Shown: positions 15,528 through 24,203 of the stretch, piece by piece | How positions within the stretch are numbered: position 1 is the first letter of the stretch | Layout of the letters: each line of letters starts with the position of its first letter | NCBI GenBank assembly: GCA_947259165.1 | Contig: CAMYKY010000033.1 | Coordinates: 1-33,240, forward strand | Direction of reading: 5' to 3' | Source of the DNA: an uncultured Acidobacteriota bacterium | GTDB lineage: Bacteria > Acidobacteriota > Vicinamibacteria > Marinacidobacterales > SMYC01 | DNA length: 33,240 nt | Translations under genes and position numbers: made by a program | The notes under the pieces: model-generated | The model's database searches: none | Told to the model about the DNA's origin: nothing | Seen by the model: the letters and a program-made list of their open reading frames with translations, nothing else

Positions 15528-17917
15528 TGGCCCTCACCGCCCGAACCTGTCTCGGCCCGCATGCGATCCTCTCGCCGATGGGTGCAAGGGGCGAGGTCGA
15601 TCACGCTCGCGACCCCAAGCCGGCCCGCAACCGCGGTGAAACCACTCCGAGCTGTGCGATTTCCCGGACATTGAACAGTCTGGACGGTGGCAAGCGGCGC
15701 TGGGTGCCTGGTCTCGCGTGGCTGCCGGTGTTCGTTCTCATCACGACGTCGTCGGTCTTCGCGCAAGACAACGCGCGCCGGCAGGCGCATGCGGCGAGGG
15801 TCGAAGCGCCCCCGGTCATCGACGGGGTCGTGGACGAGGAAGTGTGGTCTCGGGCCGAGGCCCTGACGGGGTTCGTCCAATCCGAGCCTCTGGAAGGGGA
15901 CCCCGCGACCGAGCGCACCGAGGTGCGAATCCTCTACGATGACTCGACGCTCTACGTCGGTGTCATCTGCTACGACTCTGATCCGTCGGGCATCGTCGTG
16001 ACGGATAGTCGGCGCGACTCGCCGCTTCTCGATACCGACTCGTTCCAGATGATTTTCGATACCTATCGGGATCGCCAGAACGGGTTTGTCTTCGGCACGA
16101 ATCCTGCCGGCATCGAGTACGACGGTCAGGTAAGCAGCGACGGGGAGGGCGGCCAGACGTCGACCCGCCGGCGGGCGCAGACGAGCCTCAGCGGCGGCTT
16201 CAACTTGAATTGGGATGCGAGCTTCGTCGTGAAAACGCGAATCGACGACACCGGCTGGATGGCGGAGTTCGCTATCCCGCTCCGGAGTCTTCGCTACGAC
16301 GCGCCACCACAGAGTTGGGGCTTGAACTTCAAGCGCACGATTCGCCGCAAGCGCGAGGAGGTCTATTGGTCACCGGTCTCGAGGGTCTTTGACCTTACCC
16401 GGCTCTCTTCGGCCGGCGATCTCACACGCCTCGAGCTCGCAACGCCGAGGAACTTCAAGGTCGTTCCCTACGCGCTCGGGTCTGCGAACAGGGACTACGC
16501 GACGCAGCAGTCCCGAGAGCAGGACGCGCAGTTTGGCATCGATGCCAAGTTCGGGGTTACGCCGAGCCTCAATCTGGACGTCACCGTCAACACCGACTTT
16601 GCGCAAGTCGAAGTCGACGACCAGCAGATCAATCTCACTCGCTTCAACCTGTTCTTCCCCGAAAAACGACCGTTTTTTCTGGAGAACGCAGGGACGTTCA
16701 CCATGGGGACCGGCGACAGCAATGGCCGTACGGTCGAGCTCTTTTTCAGCCGTCGGATAGGTATCGCGTCCGAGGGTAGGCTCGTGCCGATCCAGGCGGG
16801 CGGGCGCCTGAGTGGCAAGGCGGGCTCGTACAACGTCGGGCTCATGAACATGCAGACGTCTTCGGTCGAGGACGTCACGCTCGCCAATAACTTCACGGTG
16901 GCCGCCGTGGGACGGGAGCTTCCCAATCGATCGAGCATCCGAGCTCTGTTCGTCAACCGCACCGCCACGGGTGGATCCGCTGGCGCGAACGACTGGAACC
17001 GAACCTGGGGAGTCGACGGTCAGCTCGGCATCGGTACCGACTGGACGTTTCGAGGGTTCCTCGCCCGCACCGAGACACCGGGGGCGGACGCTCCAGAGCA
17101 CGGTGGCGATCTCTACGGCGAGTTCAAGACGACGCGGACGCGTTTCTGGTTCGAGTACACGGAAATCGGCGAGGACTTCAATCCGGAAGTCGGCTTCCTG
17201 CTCCGGAACAACTTCCGCGCGGTGCAGTCGAGCTACCTGAAATACATGCGCATGCCGCAGATCTCGTGGCTTCGTGAGCTCCGACCGCACCTGACGTACA
17301 AGGTGTTCTGGGACTTCGACGGTTTCAAGGAGTCCGAGGAGATTCACCTGGACTCCCACGTCGATTTCGAGAACGGCGCGTTCTTCAGCCCCGCGGTGAA
17401 CATTCGGCGCGAAGGACTGCAAAACCCATTCGAGATCGCACCGGGAATCTTCATCCCTCCCGGCTCCTACGACTTCACCGAGCTCGCGTGGCGCTGGAAC
17501 ACGGATCGGAGCGCGTGGCTATTCTATGATGGGGCTCTCGACGCCGGAGGCTTTTTCACGGGGAACCGGGCGTCGCTCGGCACGACCATCAACGCGCGCT
17601 ACGGTGCCACGCTCAATACTTCTTTGACCTGGTCCTACAACAACGTCGATTTGCCGGAGGGCGCGTTCGTCACCAACCTCGTACAGCTCCGACTCAACTA
17701 CAGCTTCACCCCATCTCTAAGCATCCAGAGCTTCTTCCAGTACAACGACCAGCGCGACATTTGGTCCACCAACCTACGCTTCAGCTGGTTGAATACCGCG
17801 GGCACCGGGTTGTTCGTCGTCTACAACGATACCGAGGGACTCGGCGATTTGCTCATCGGACCTCAGAATCGAAGCTTCATTATCAAGTACACGCATCAGT
17901 TCGACGTCCTTCATTGA
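15527..17917 (+). CDS. CBM9-like / DUF5916 outer-membrane protein
   Basis: Large exported protein, 796 residues from ATG 15527. ATG 15578 and TTG 15671 are alternative starts closer to the signal sequence (KRRWVPGLAWLPVFVLITTS ... AQD). I keep 15527 because of the TAATAT box 6 nt upstream, but the long N-region is unusual. The N-terminal domain (about 90-270) is a carbohydrate-binding-module-9-like fold (PVIDGVVDEEVWSRAEALTG ... RTEVRILYDDSTLYVGV ... WMAEFAIPLRSLRY). The rest is the DUF5916 barrel region, with its hallmark FAQVEVDDQQINLTRFNLFF followed by PEKRPFFLENAG, and many amphipathic strands to the end. DUF5916 proteins are predicted outer-membrane proteins of unknown cargo. The sulfatases and lyase-like fragment nearby suggest glycan uptake or sensing, as inference. 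Confidence 0.87.
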   Translation: MALTARTCLGPHAILSPMGARGEVDHARDPKPARNRGETTPSCAISRTLNSLDGGKRRWVPGLAWLPVFVLITTSSVFAQDNARRQAHAARVEAPPVIDGVVDEEVWSRAEALTGFVQSEPLEGDPATERTEVRILYDDSTLYVGVICYDSDPSGIVVTDSRRDSPLLDTDSFQMIFDTYRDRQNGFVFGTNPAGIEYDGQVSSDGEGGQTSTRRRAQTSLSGGFNLNWDASFVVKTRIDDTGWMAEFAIPLRSLRYDAPPQSWGLNFKRTIRRKREEVYWSPVSRVFDLTRLSSAGDLTRLELATPRNFKVVPYALGSANRDYATQQSREQDAQFGIDAKFGVTPSLNLDVTVNTDFAQVEVDDQQINLTRFNLFFPEKRPFFLENAGTFTMGTGDSNGRTVELFFSRRIGIASEGRLVPIQAGGRLSGKAGSYNVGLMNMQTSSVEDVTLANNFTVAAVGRELPNRSSIRALFVNRTATGGSAGANDWNRTWGVDGQLGIGTDWTFRGFLARTETPGADAPEHGGDLYGEFKTTRTRFWFEYTEIGEDFNPEVGFLLRNNFRAVQSSYLKYMRMPQISWLRELRPHLTYKVFWDFDGFKESEEIHLDSHVDFENGAFFSPAVNIRREGLQNPFEIAPGIFIPPGSYDFTELAWRWNTDRSAWLFYDGALDAGGFFTGNRASLGTTINARYGATLNTSLTWSYNNVDLPEGAFVTNLVQLRLNYSFTPSLSIQSFFQYNDQRDIWSTNLRFSWLNTAGTGLFVVYNDTEGLGDLLIGPQNRSFIIKYTHQFDVLH

Positions 17918-17999
17918 GCGATCGTCGCTCCACGTGAATTGCCGTGCTCCTCGCACGATCCTGGGCGGCGATTCAACGTTCTCCTGCTGCGGAGAATTT

Positions 18000-18055
18000 C
18001 CCCCTCACCCGACGCGCTTCGCGCGTCGACCTCTCCCCCACGGGGGAGAGGTTAA
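18000..18055 (+). repeat. lone copy of the palindromic repeat family
   Basis: Same element as the pair at 5273-5399, in the plus orientation: CCCCTCACCC, hairpin GACGCGC-TTC-GCGCGTC, hairpin CCTCTCCCCC-AC-GGGGGAGAGG, then TTAA. Both stems are perfect, so this copy looks younger than copy A. It fills the 17918-18196 gap between the DUF5916 and phosphatase genes and could serve as a terminator for the first. The rest of that gap holds an isolated GGACTGTCCCC followed by six T (near 18100) and no gene. Confidence 0.78.
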
Positions 18056-18196
18056 CCCTAGCATCTTCATGGTTTCGGGTGAGGCTCACGCCTCATGAAG
18101 GACTGTCCCCTTTTTTGCGGCCGCGAGGCGACAAAGAGGGGCGTCCTGGTTTATGCTCTTCCCGGCTTCCCCCCGGCACCTTAGGAGGTCGAAATC

Positions 18197-19891
18197 GTGG
18201 TTCGTCCATCGATGATTCGAGGTTTGTCTACTTTCGTGTTGGCAACGGCCTTCGTCGCTGCCGCGGCTTACGCGAGCCAGCCGCCCAATCGGATCGCGGC
18301 GGGCGACGTGACCGCTTCGAGCGCGGTCCTGTGGGCGCGCTCGGATGTCGCGGCCACCGCCATCTTCTTGTTCGCGCCGCGCGACACCGACGGGACGTTG
18401 GCGGATTGGCAGTTTCGACCCGTTGACGTGGTCGACCCTGCCGTGCCAGCGAAAATCGAGCTCGAAGGCCTCGTGCCAGGCAGTCTCTACGTGTACGCCG
18501 TCACGACGGATTTCGGGACGACGTTCGACGTCGGCTGGTTCCGCACCCCCCATTTGGTCGGCGCCCATCACGGTCTTCGTTTTGGGGTGTCGGGCGATTC
18601 ACGCGGCGAGCTCGCGCCCTTTCCGTCGATCCGGAACACTCTCGAACGCGGCCTCGATTTTTTTGTGATGCTGGGCGACACGATTTATGCCGACGTTCCG
18701 TCCCCCGCCGTGGCCCAGTCCGCCAAGACTATCGAGCAGTTCCGAAGCAAGCACGAAGAAGTCATGTCGGGATCGCTCGGGCTGAACGCTTTTGGTGATT
18801 TGAGAGCCACCACCGCACTGTTTGCCACGATCGACGATCACGAGGTCCGAAACGATTTCGCGGGCGGTGCGCATCCTTCCACGGATTCACGATTCGCTTT
18901 CACGACGGAGCAGTTCATCAACGAGACCGCTCTGGTCTCGGCAGGCCTGCAAGCGTTTCACGAGTACTACCCCGTGAAGGAAGAGCTCAACGAGATCACC
19001 GCGGACCCGCGCACTTCCGAGAAGCGGCGGCTCTACCGCGCGCGTCACTTCGGAAGCGACGCGGCCATGTTCCTGCTCGACGCGCGCTCGTTTCGCGACG
19101 AGCCATTGGTCTCGATCGACGGCTTCGACGACCTCATCAATCTCATCTTTTTCATCCTGGGAACCTTCGACCCGAACCGCACGATGCTCGGCGCCGACCA
19201 GCTGTCGCAGCTCAAAGCAGATTTGCTGGATGCCGAGTTGATGGGCATCACGTGGAAATTCGTCATGGTGCCCGAGCCGATCCAGAACCTCGGCGTGTTG
19301 GTGGCCTCCGATCGGTTCGAGGGCTACGCGGCGGAGCGCACCGAGATTCTCTCGTTCATCGAGCAGCAGAACATCCATAACGTCGTGTTCGTCGCTGCCG
19401 ATCTACACGGCACGCTCGTCAACAACCTCAGCTTCCAAACAGCGCCACTCGGCCCCAGGATTCCGGTCGACGCCTTCGAGATCGTCACCGGTCCCGTTGC
19501 CTACGACGCCCCCCTGGGGTCGACCGCCGTCCGGGTCGCCGCCAATGCAGGCATCATCAATCAAGACCTCGAGAATTTCTACAACAGCCTCGACAGGGCG
19601 GGGAAGGACCTCGTCGTCGAAATCCTGGGAAACGTTCAGATGGGGTTGTTCGGCTACAACGCATTCGGCTTACAGGGTTCCTCCATCGACGCTAACCTCT
19701 TAGCCGGACGCTACGTCGCCGCGCATGTCTACGGCTGGTCGGAATTCGACATCGACGCGACGAGCCAGCTCCTCACGGTGACCGTCTGGGGTATCGAGCC
19801 TTATACCGCGGCGGAGGTCGCGGCCGACCCCGCGGCCGTCCTCGCACGTATGCCCGAGGTCGTCACGCGCTTCACGGTAGCGCCGAAGTAG
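18197..19891 (+). CDS. PhoD-type alkaline phosphatase/phosphodiesterase
   Basis: Exported metallophosphatase, 564 residues from GTG 18197, with an excellent ribosome-binding site (AGGAGGT, 8 nt upstream). A signal peptide (IRGLSTFVLATAFVAAAAYA) is followed by the PhoD N-terminal Fe3-like beta domain (about 30-120: IAAGDVTASSAVLWARSD). The catalytic metallophosphatase domain has GVSGDSRGE, FFVMLGDTIYAD, ATIDDHEVRNDF and VVFVAADLHG, all at the expected metal-ligand positions. This class uses Ca and Fe and releases phosphate from phosphomono- or diesters in the periplasm. Length and ends look complete. It lies alone on the plus strand, 80 nt before the lyase-like fragment. With a phosphate-type porin in the same window it may belong to phosphate scavenging, although the two genes are 16 kb apart. 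Confidence 0.92.
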   Translation: MVRPSMIRGLSTFVLATAFVAAAAYASQPPNRIAAGDVTASSAVLWARSDVAATAIFLFAPRDTDGTLADWQFRPVDVVDPAVPAKIELEGLVPGSLYVYAVTTDFGTTFDVGWFRTPHLVGAHHGLRFGVSGDSRGELAPFPSIRNTLERGLDFFVMLGDTIYADVPSPAVAQSAKTIEQFRSKHEEVMSGSLGLNAFGDLRATTALFATIDDHEVRNDFAGGAHPSTDSRFAFTTEQFINETALVSAGLQAFHEYYPVKEELNEITADPRTSEKRRLYRARHFGSDAAMFLLDARSFRDEPLVSIDGFDDLINLIFFILGTFDPNRTMLGADQLSQLKADLLDAELMGITWKFVMVPEPIQNLGVLVASDRFEGYAAERTEILSFIEQQNIHNVVFVAADLHGTLVNNLSFQTAPLGPRIPVDAFEIVTGPVAYDAPLGSTAVRVAANAGIINQDLENFYNSLDRAGKDLVVEILGNVQMGLFGYNAFGLQGSSIDANLLAGRYVAAHVYGWSEFDIDATSQLLTVTVWGIEPYTAAEVAADPAAVLARMPEVVTRFTVAPK

Positions 19892-19971
19892 GGACGCGGC
19901 CCGCTCGTATCTTCTTGCCTGGAGCCGTCGATGGAGTTAATAGCGAGCTGTCGAACGTCGCTGTCGAGATC

Positions 19972-20553
19972 ATGGTCTCACTCCTCCAGCGCCTCGAGTG
20001 GCGCGTTGGTGCTCTAGTCGTCCTCGCGGTGGCGCCCATGGCTTTCGCTCAGCCGATTCTCGAGCCGCATCGTTTCGAGGCCACCTTCGACCACGGCTCC
20101 GTCGGGTCTTGGTCTTCATACCCTCCCGCCCAGGATACGGCCTACGATCCCACGATCTGGGTGAGACCCCTCGCCGGCGATCCCAGCGCCGACAACCGTG
20201 CGCTCTACCGCGAGCTAACGCCGCACTACCCCAACGACATCGAATTCGGCGTGCGAAAGCGCCTCGACCTCGTCGTCGACGCGTCGAGCCGCCTCCGCTT
20301 TCGCGCCTGGGTTCAGGCCGCCGACGGAACCGACGGCGTGAAGGTGCGATTCGCTTTTTCGGACGGCACGGATTGGAGCTCCACCGTCGTCGTTTCCGAA
20401 ACGCGCCGCTGGGTAGACGCCGAGGCCAGCCTCGGCGAGCTTGTCGATTCGGGAGCACACGTCGCCGAGATCACGCGTCCCGCCGCCACGCTTCGCATCC
20501 AGAATGTCGCGCCGAGCGAGAGCGAGTGGGAGAGCCGCCGGCGGCGGCAATAA
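19972..20553 (+). pseudogene. N-terminal fragment of a heparinase-II/III-like polysaccharide lyase
   Basis: About 193 residues from ATG 19972. There is a signal peptide (LEWRVGALVVLAVAPMAFAQ) and then a beta-rich domain. The phrase SSYPPAQDTAYDPTIWV, the FGVRKRLDLVVDASSRLRF segment and a sugar-binding-like strand pattern resemble the N-terminal domain of large exported heparinase-II/III-like or DUF4962 proteins. I recall this similarity and could not test it. Those proteins usually exceed 600 residues; here the frame ends shortly after the domain. It runs into the sulfatase fragment at about 20535-20550, overlapping it by 5 nt in another frame. Read as a 3'-deleted gene joined to a 5'-deleted one. 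Confidence 0.6.
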
Positions 20554-21883
20554 CATCACCACACCGAACCTCGATCGCCTCGCTCGCGAAGGCATGCGCT
20601 TCACCAATGCGCTCTCGACGACGCCGGTGTGTACGCCGTACCGCGGGATGCTCATGACCGGACGCTACCCGACCCACACCGGGATCATGCTGAACTTTCT
20701 CGAAGCCAACACATCGCAAACGAATATCGCCGATGTGTTCTCGGCCGCTGGCTATCGAACCGCCTTCATGGGTAAGTGGCACCTCTCTGCCGGCGGCTTC
20801 AAAATGGCGTGGGTCGGACAGGAAGAGGGCTCGTGGGAACACGCGCAGCCGTTCATGGAAGCGAATCCCGATTATGACTACGTGCCTCCGGGACCCGCGC
20901 GACTAGGTTTCGAAGACTGGGCCGCGTACAACTTCCACGTCGACTTCCTCGCGGCGCCTTACTACAAGGACGAGCCGGAAAAGCTCATCATGGACGGCTA
21001 CGAATCGGACGCGTTGACCGATATGGCGATCGACTATATGGAAGAGGCACGGCGTGCGGACGAGCCCTTCTTCGTCATGGTCGCGCCGCACCCGCCCCAC
21101 CCGCCGTGGGATCGCCTGCCGGACGGCTATCTCGAGCAGGTGCCCGAAACCCTCGAGTGGGACGACAACGTACCGGAGGAGATGAAGACCGGCCAAAACC
21201 TCGACGAAGCCCGCGCCTACTACGCGATGTCCAAAAACGCCGACGACAACATGGGACGCCTGCTCGACTATCTCGACGAGTCCGGCTTGGCCGACGATAC
21301 GATTGTGGTGTTCACGTCCGACCACTGCGAGATGCTCGGTAGCCACGCACGCCGCAACAAGATGGTCCCTTACGACGAGGCGGTGCAAGTGCCGCTACTC
21401 ATTCGATGGCCCGGCCGAGTCGCGCCGGGCTCCACCACGGAGACACTGCAGACGCCATTGGACCACATGCCGAGCCTCATCGCCATGGCTGGCCTCGATG
21501 GGCCAGCAGGACTCGACGGGGTCGATCTCAGCGACGAAATCCTCGATGGCCAGGCCGTCGAGCGAGGTGCGGTCCTGATGAGCAACTACACCGCGCACTG
21601 GGACTACTACAAGACCGCGTCCCAACCCGGCGCCACCTGGCCCGAATGGCGCGGCGTGAAAACGAACCAATACACGTATGCACGATGGATCACGGGCGAG
21701 ACCGAGCTCTACGACGACCTCGCCGATCCCGAGCAGATGCAGAACCTGAGCGACGACCCGGTCCATGCCGAGGTGGTCGAGGAGCTCGAGGAGACGCTTC
21801 AGACGCTACTCGCCGCGGCCCATGACGAGTTCTTACCCGGCAACGCCTACGTCGAGTGGGTCGATCGCGGGCGCGATCATTAG
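20549..21883 (+). pseudogene. S1 sulfatase lacking its N-terminus
   Basis: The frame gives about 444 residues of an arylsulfatase-A-like enzyme, beginning abruptly at NNITTPNLDRLAREGMRFTN. Intact sulfatases have about 30-40 residues before this point, including a signal peptide and the first strand with the paired Asp calcium ligands; both are missing. The formylglycine motif CTPYRGMLMTGRY, FMGKWHLSAGG and the second metal loop TSDHCEMLGSHARRNKMVPY are intact, as is the C-terminus. The nearest in-frame ATG is 20594; the longer start at 20441 runs through sequence that belongs to the upstream gene in another frame. Without export signal and calcium ligands it is probably inactive. It is called a pseudogene although the remaining frame is open for 1.3 kb, which suggests a recent event. 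Confidence 0.75.
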
Positions 21884-21931
21884 AACGGGCCTGGGACCCG
21901 TCGCCCCATAACGATCCAAACAACTCGACTG

Positions 21932-21952
21932 GGAGTAGAATCTCCTGATGTC
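21932..21952 (+). promoter_or_regulatory. copy 1 of the 21-nt leaderless-promoter repeat flanking the operon
   Basis: GGAGTAGAATCTCC-T-GATGTC. The -10-like box TAGAAT (21936-21941) lies exactly 6 nt before ATG 21948, as in leaderless promoters. The ATG opens only 10 codons (ending in TAG at 21978-21980). The GGAG...CTCC arms also form a small palindrome. The same sequence with one change recurs at 31022-31042, after the operon. The surrounding 21884-22113 has no gene. Confidence 0.5.
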
Positions 21953-22052
21953 CACGTCGACCCTGTGCCCCGCACGATAGAGGGAAAAGCCCGAACGGTG
22001 GGTCAAAGCGCGCTCGGGTGCGCGCCCCGGTGCGCTAACTAGGCACGGGCAA

Positions 22053-22065
22053 AGGGCTAAGCCCT
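22053..22065. promoter_or_regulatory. palindrome AGGGCT-A-AGCCCT before the cytochrome operon
   Basis: A perfect 6-bp inverted repeat with a 1-nt centre lies 48 nt upstream of ATG 22114. A GC-rich hairpin (GCGCGC 22008-22013 with GCGCGC 22020-22025) lies just before it. Candidate operator for the four-gene operon; no -35/-10 pair is convincing here. Confidence 0.25.
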
Positions 22066-22113
22066 CACGCAAGGACGGGATTGGATCTTGCATGCAAACC
22101 CAAGGAGGTCTTT

Positions 22114-24198
22114 ATGCCTTCTGACCTACGTGTGGATCGGCACCAACAATGGTCGCTGCGGCTGGCGGCGGCCACGTCGGCGTTTCTCGTTGTCATGGCG
22201 GTGAGCGGGCTCTCGCTGTGGCTACTCCCTTTCAGCATCCCGAACCAGATCCTCGTCTTCGTCCACACCCTGCTCGGCGTGCTCTTTTTCCTGCCGGTGA
22301 GCTGGTATCTCCTGAAGCATTGGCTCACGTACCGGGGCCACTTGATGACGCACATCAAGCTTCTCGGCTACGTCGGTGTGTTCGTCGTCGCGCTGTGCAA
22401 CGTGTCGGGCGTGGTGCTGACGTATGAGGCTCTGTTCGGACGCGCCATCAGCTACGGGTGGGACACCGTCCACATTATTACAACGTTCGCCGTGCTCGCG
22501 TTCGTCGCGCCGCACATCGTTCTCATCGTGGTGCGCGATTTGAAGGCGCGTGCCTCCGGCGCCCCGACCCCGGTCGACGCGGCCCAGGCCCACGGCCGGC
22601 GCGTGGCGTTGTCCTCGCTCGCCGCCGTCTTGTGCTTCGGGCTTCTCGTTTTCGCTTATCAGCCAACCCGGCTCACGAATGAGCTGCCGGCAGATTACAG
22701 CTACGCCTACGGCCCCGATCGTCCGTTCGCACCTTCGCTCGCGATCACGGAGACCGGGGGCGCCTACGATGAGCGGCTTCTCGCCGGCTCCGAAGGGTGC
22801 GGCAACGTTGGGTGCCACGAGCAGATCTACGAGGAGTGGCAAGTCAGTGCCCACCGCTGGGCCGCAATGGACGCCGCCTTCCAAACGATCCAGCTCAACA
22901 TGGCTTCGCAAAACGGCCCCGAGTCGACGCGCTATTGCGGCGGTTGCCACGATCCGATCTCGCTGTTCTCGGGCACGAAGAATCTCTATACCGAGCCCGA
23001 GAAGCTCACCGCACTCACCGGATATCGCGAGGGCGTATCCTGCTTGTCGTGTCACGCGGTCCGCGAGGTCGACGTCCAAGGCAACGCCAACTACACCATG
23101 GGGCGCCCCACTCGCTACATGTTCGAGCTCGAGCACGACACTTCGCCCACACCCACGCTGCGTTTCCTCCGGGATTTCCTGCTACGGGCCTATCCACGTG
23201 AGCACGTGCGCTCGCTCGGCAAGACGCTCTTCAAAGCTCCCGAATATTGCGCGGCGTGTCACAAGCAGTTCGTCGATCAAGAGATCAATCGCGTCGGCTG
23301 GGTCCAGCTCCAAAACCAGTACGACAACTGGCGCAAGAGCCGGTGGAATCATCCCGATGAGCCCGAGAAGACGATCGAGTGTCGTGAGTGCCACATGCCG
23401 CTCGTAGCGTCGACCGATCCCGCTGCAGGGGACGAGCGCGACTACAACCGGAGCCCCGACGACGGAAAGCATCGAAGCCATCGTTTCTTGGGCGCAAACC
23501 AGATGATGCCGGCCCTGTTGAAGATCCCGGGCTGGGAGGAGCAGGTGTCGCTCACCAATCGGTGGATGCGCGGCGAGCTCCCCATTCCGGAGATCGCCGA
23601 CAAGTGGCAGTCGGGACCGGCCGTCGGCATCGAGCTCGTAACACCGGAATCGGTTCGCCCCGGCGAGAGGCTTCCGATTCAAGTCGTGATCACCTCCAAC
23701 AAGGTCGGGCACGACTTCCCGACCGGCCCACTCGATATCATCCAGTCCTGGGTGGAGCTGGTGGTCGAGGACGAGGAGGGTGGCGTCGTCTACTCCAGCG
23801 GCGTCGTCGGTGACGACGGGTTCATCCAACCGGGATCGTTCATCTTCAAGGCCGAGCCCGTCGACCAGTTTGGAAACCTCATCGACCGGCACAACCTCTG
23901 GGAGATGGTCGGCGTGCGGCACCGCCGAGCGCTTTTTCCGGGCTTCTCCGATACTGCCGCGTTCGAGCTCACTTGTCCGGACATGCTTCTCGTCGACAAA
24001 GCGTTTCCGAGCGAGCCTTTCGACGTCGCTTCTCCCGAGAGCTCCGGCCGGCTCCGAATTCGGGCTCGACTGTTGTACCGGAAAGTCGATCAATACCTAC
24101 TGAACTTCATCTATGGGAGCGAGAGCGGCTTGAGCTCACCGATTACCGAGATGGCGACGGCTTCGCGCGACGTCGAAGTCAGCGACTCGTTGGACTAG
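22114..24198 (+). CDS. membrane b-type / pentaheme c-type cytochrome fusion
   Basis: 694 residues from ATG 22114, preceded by an ideal AAGGAGGT about 5 nt upstream. Five hydrophobic helices (about 17-38, 44-67, 83-104, 119-140, 163-181) place the rest of the protein in the periplasm. His51, His69, His77, His80, His120 and His134 lie in or next to the helices and could ligate b hemes, as in cytochrome-b561-like domains (inference). The periplasmic part has heme-c sites CGGCH (275), CLSCH (310), CAACH (379) and CRECH (423). A fifth, atypical CX4CH (C229-C234-H235) lies in a cytochrome-c554-like context (EQIYEEWQVSAHRW). A C-terminal beta domain (about 525-690) holds VGHDFPTGPLDIIQSWVEL, common at the end of multiheme cytochromes. 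First gene of the operon; the next starts 5 nt after its stop. The role is probably moving electrons from the membrane to an envelope partner. Confidence 0.9.
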   Translation: MPSDLRVDRHQQWSLRLAAATSAFLVVMAVSGLSLWLLPFSIPNQILVFVHTLLGVLFFLPVSWYLLKHWLTYRGHLMTHIKLLGYVGVFVVALCNVSGVVLTYEALFGRAISYGWDTVHIITTFAVLAFVAPHIVLIVVRDLKARASGAPTPVDAAQAHGRRVALSSLAAVLCFGLLVFAYQPTRLTNELPADYSYAYGPDRPFAPSLAITETGGAYDERLLAGSEGCGNVGCHEQIYEEWQVSAHRWAAMDAAFQTIQLNMASQNGPESTRYCGGCHDPISLFSGTKNLYTEPEKLTALTGYREGVSCLSCHAVREVDVQGNANYTMGRPTRYMFELEHDTSPTPTLRFLRDFLLRAYPREHVRSLGKTLFKAPEYCAACHKQFVDQEINRVGWVQLQNQYDNWRKSRWNHPDEPEKTIECRECHMPLVASTDPAAGDERDYNRSPDDGKHRSHRFLGANQMMPALLKIPGWEEQVSLTNRWMRGELPIPEIADKWQSGPAVGIELVTPESVRPGERLPIQVVITSNKVGHDFPTGPLDIIQSWVELVVEDEEGGVVYSSGVVGDDGFIQPGSFIFKAEPVDQFGNLIDRHNLWEMVGVRHRRALFPGFSDTAAFELTCPDMLLVDKAFPSEPFDVASPESSGRLRIRARLLYRKVDQYLLNFIYGSESGLSSPITEMATASRDVEVSDSLD

Positions 24199-24203
24199 AC
24201 GTC

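Noticed and set aside
16370..17422. Long minus-strand open frame (350 codons) opposite the DUF5916 gene
   Set aside because: It is fully opposite a protein with clear family motifs; the translation is Arg/Glu/Val-rich in the way high-GC antisense shadows are, with no motif of its own.
23973..24203. Upstream extension of the UnbV protein into the cytochrome gene
   Set aside because: It overlaps the conserved cytochrome C-terminus in another phase; GTG 24204 or ATG 24228 precede the membrane anchor directly.
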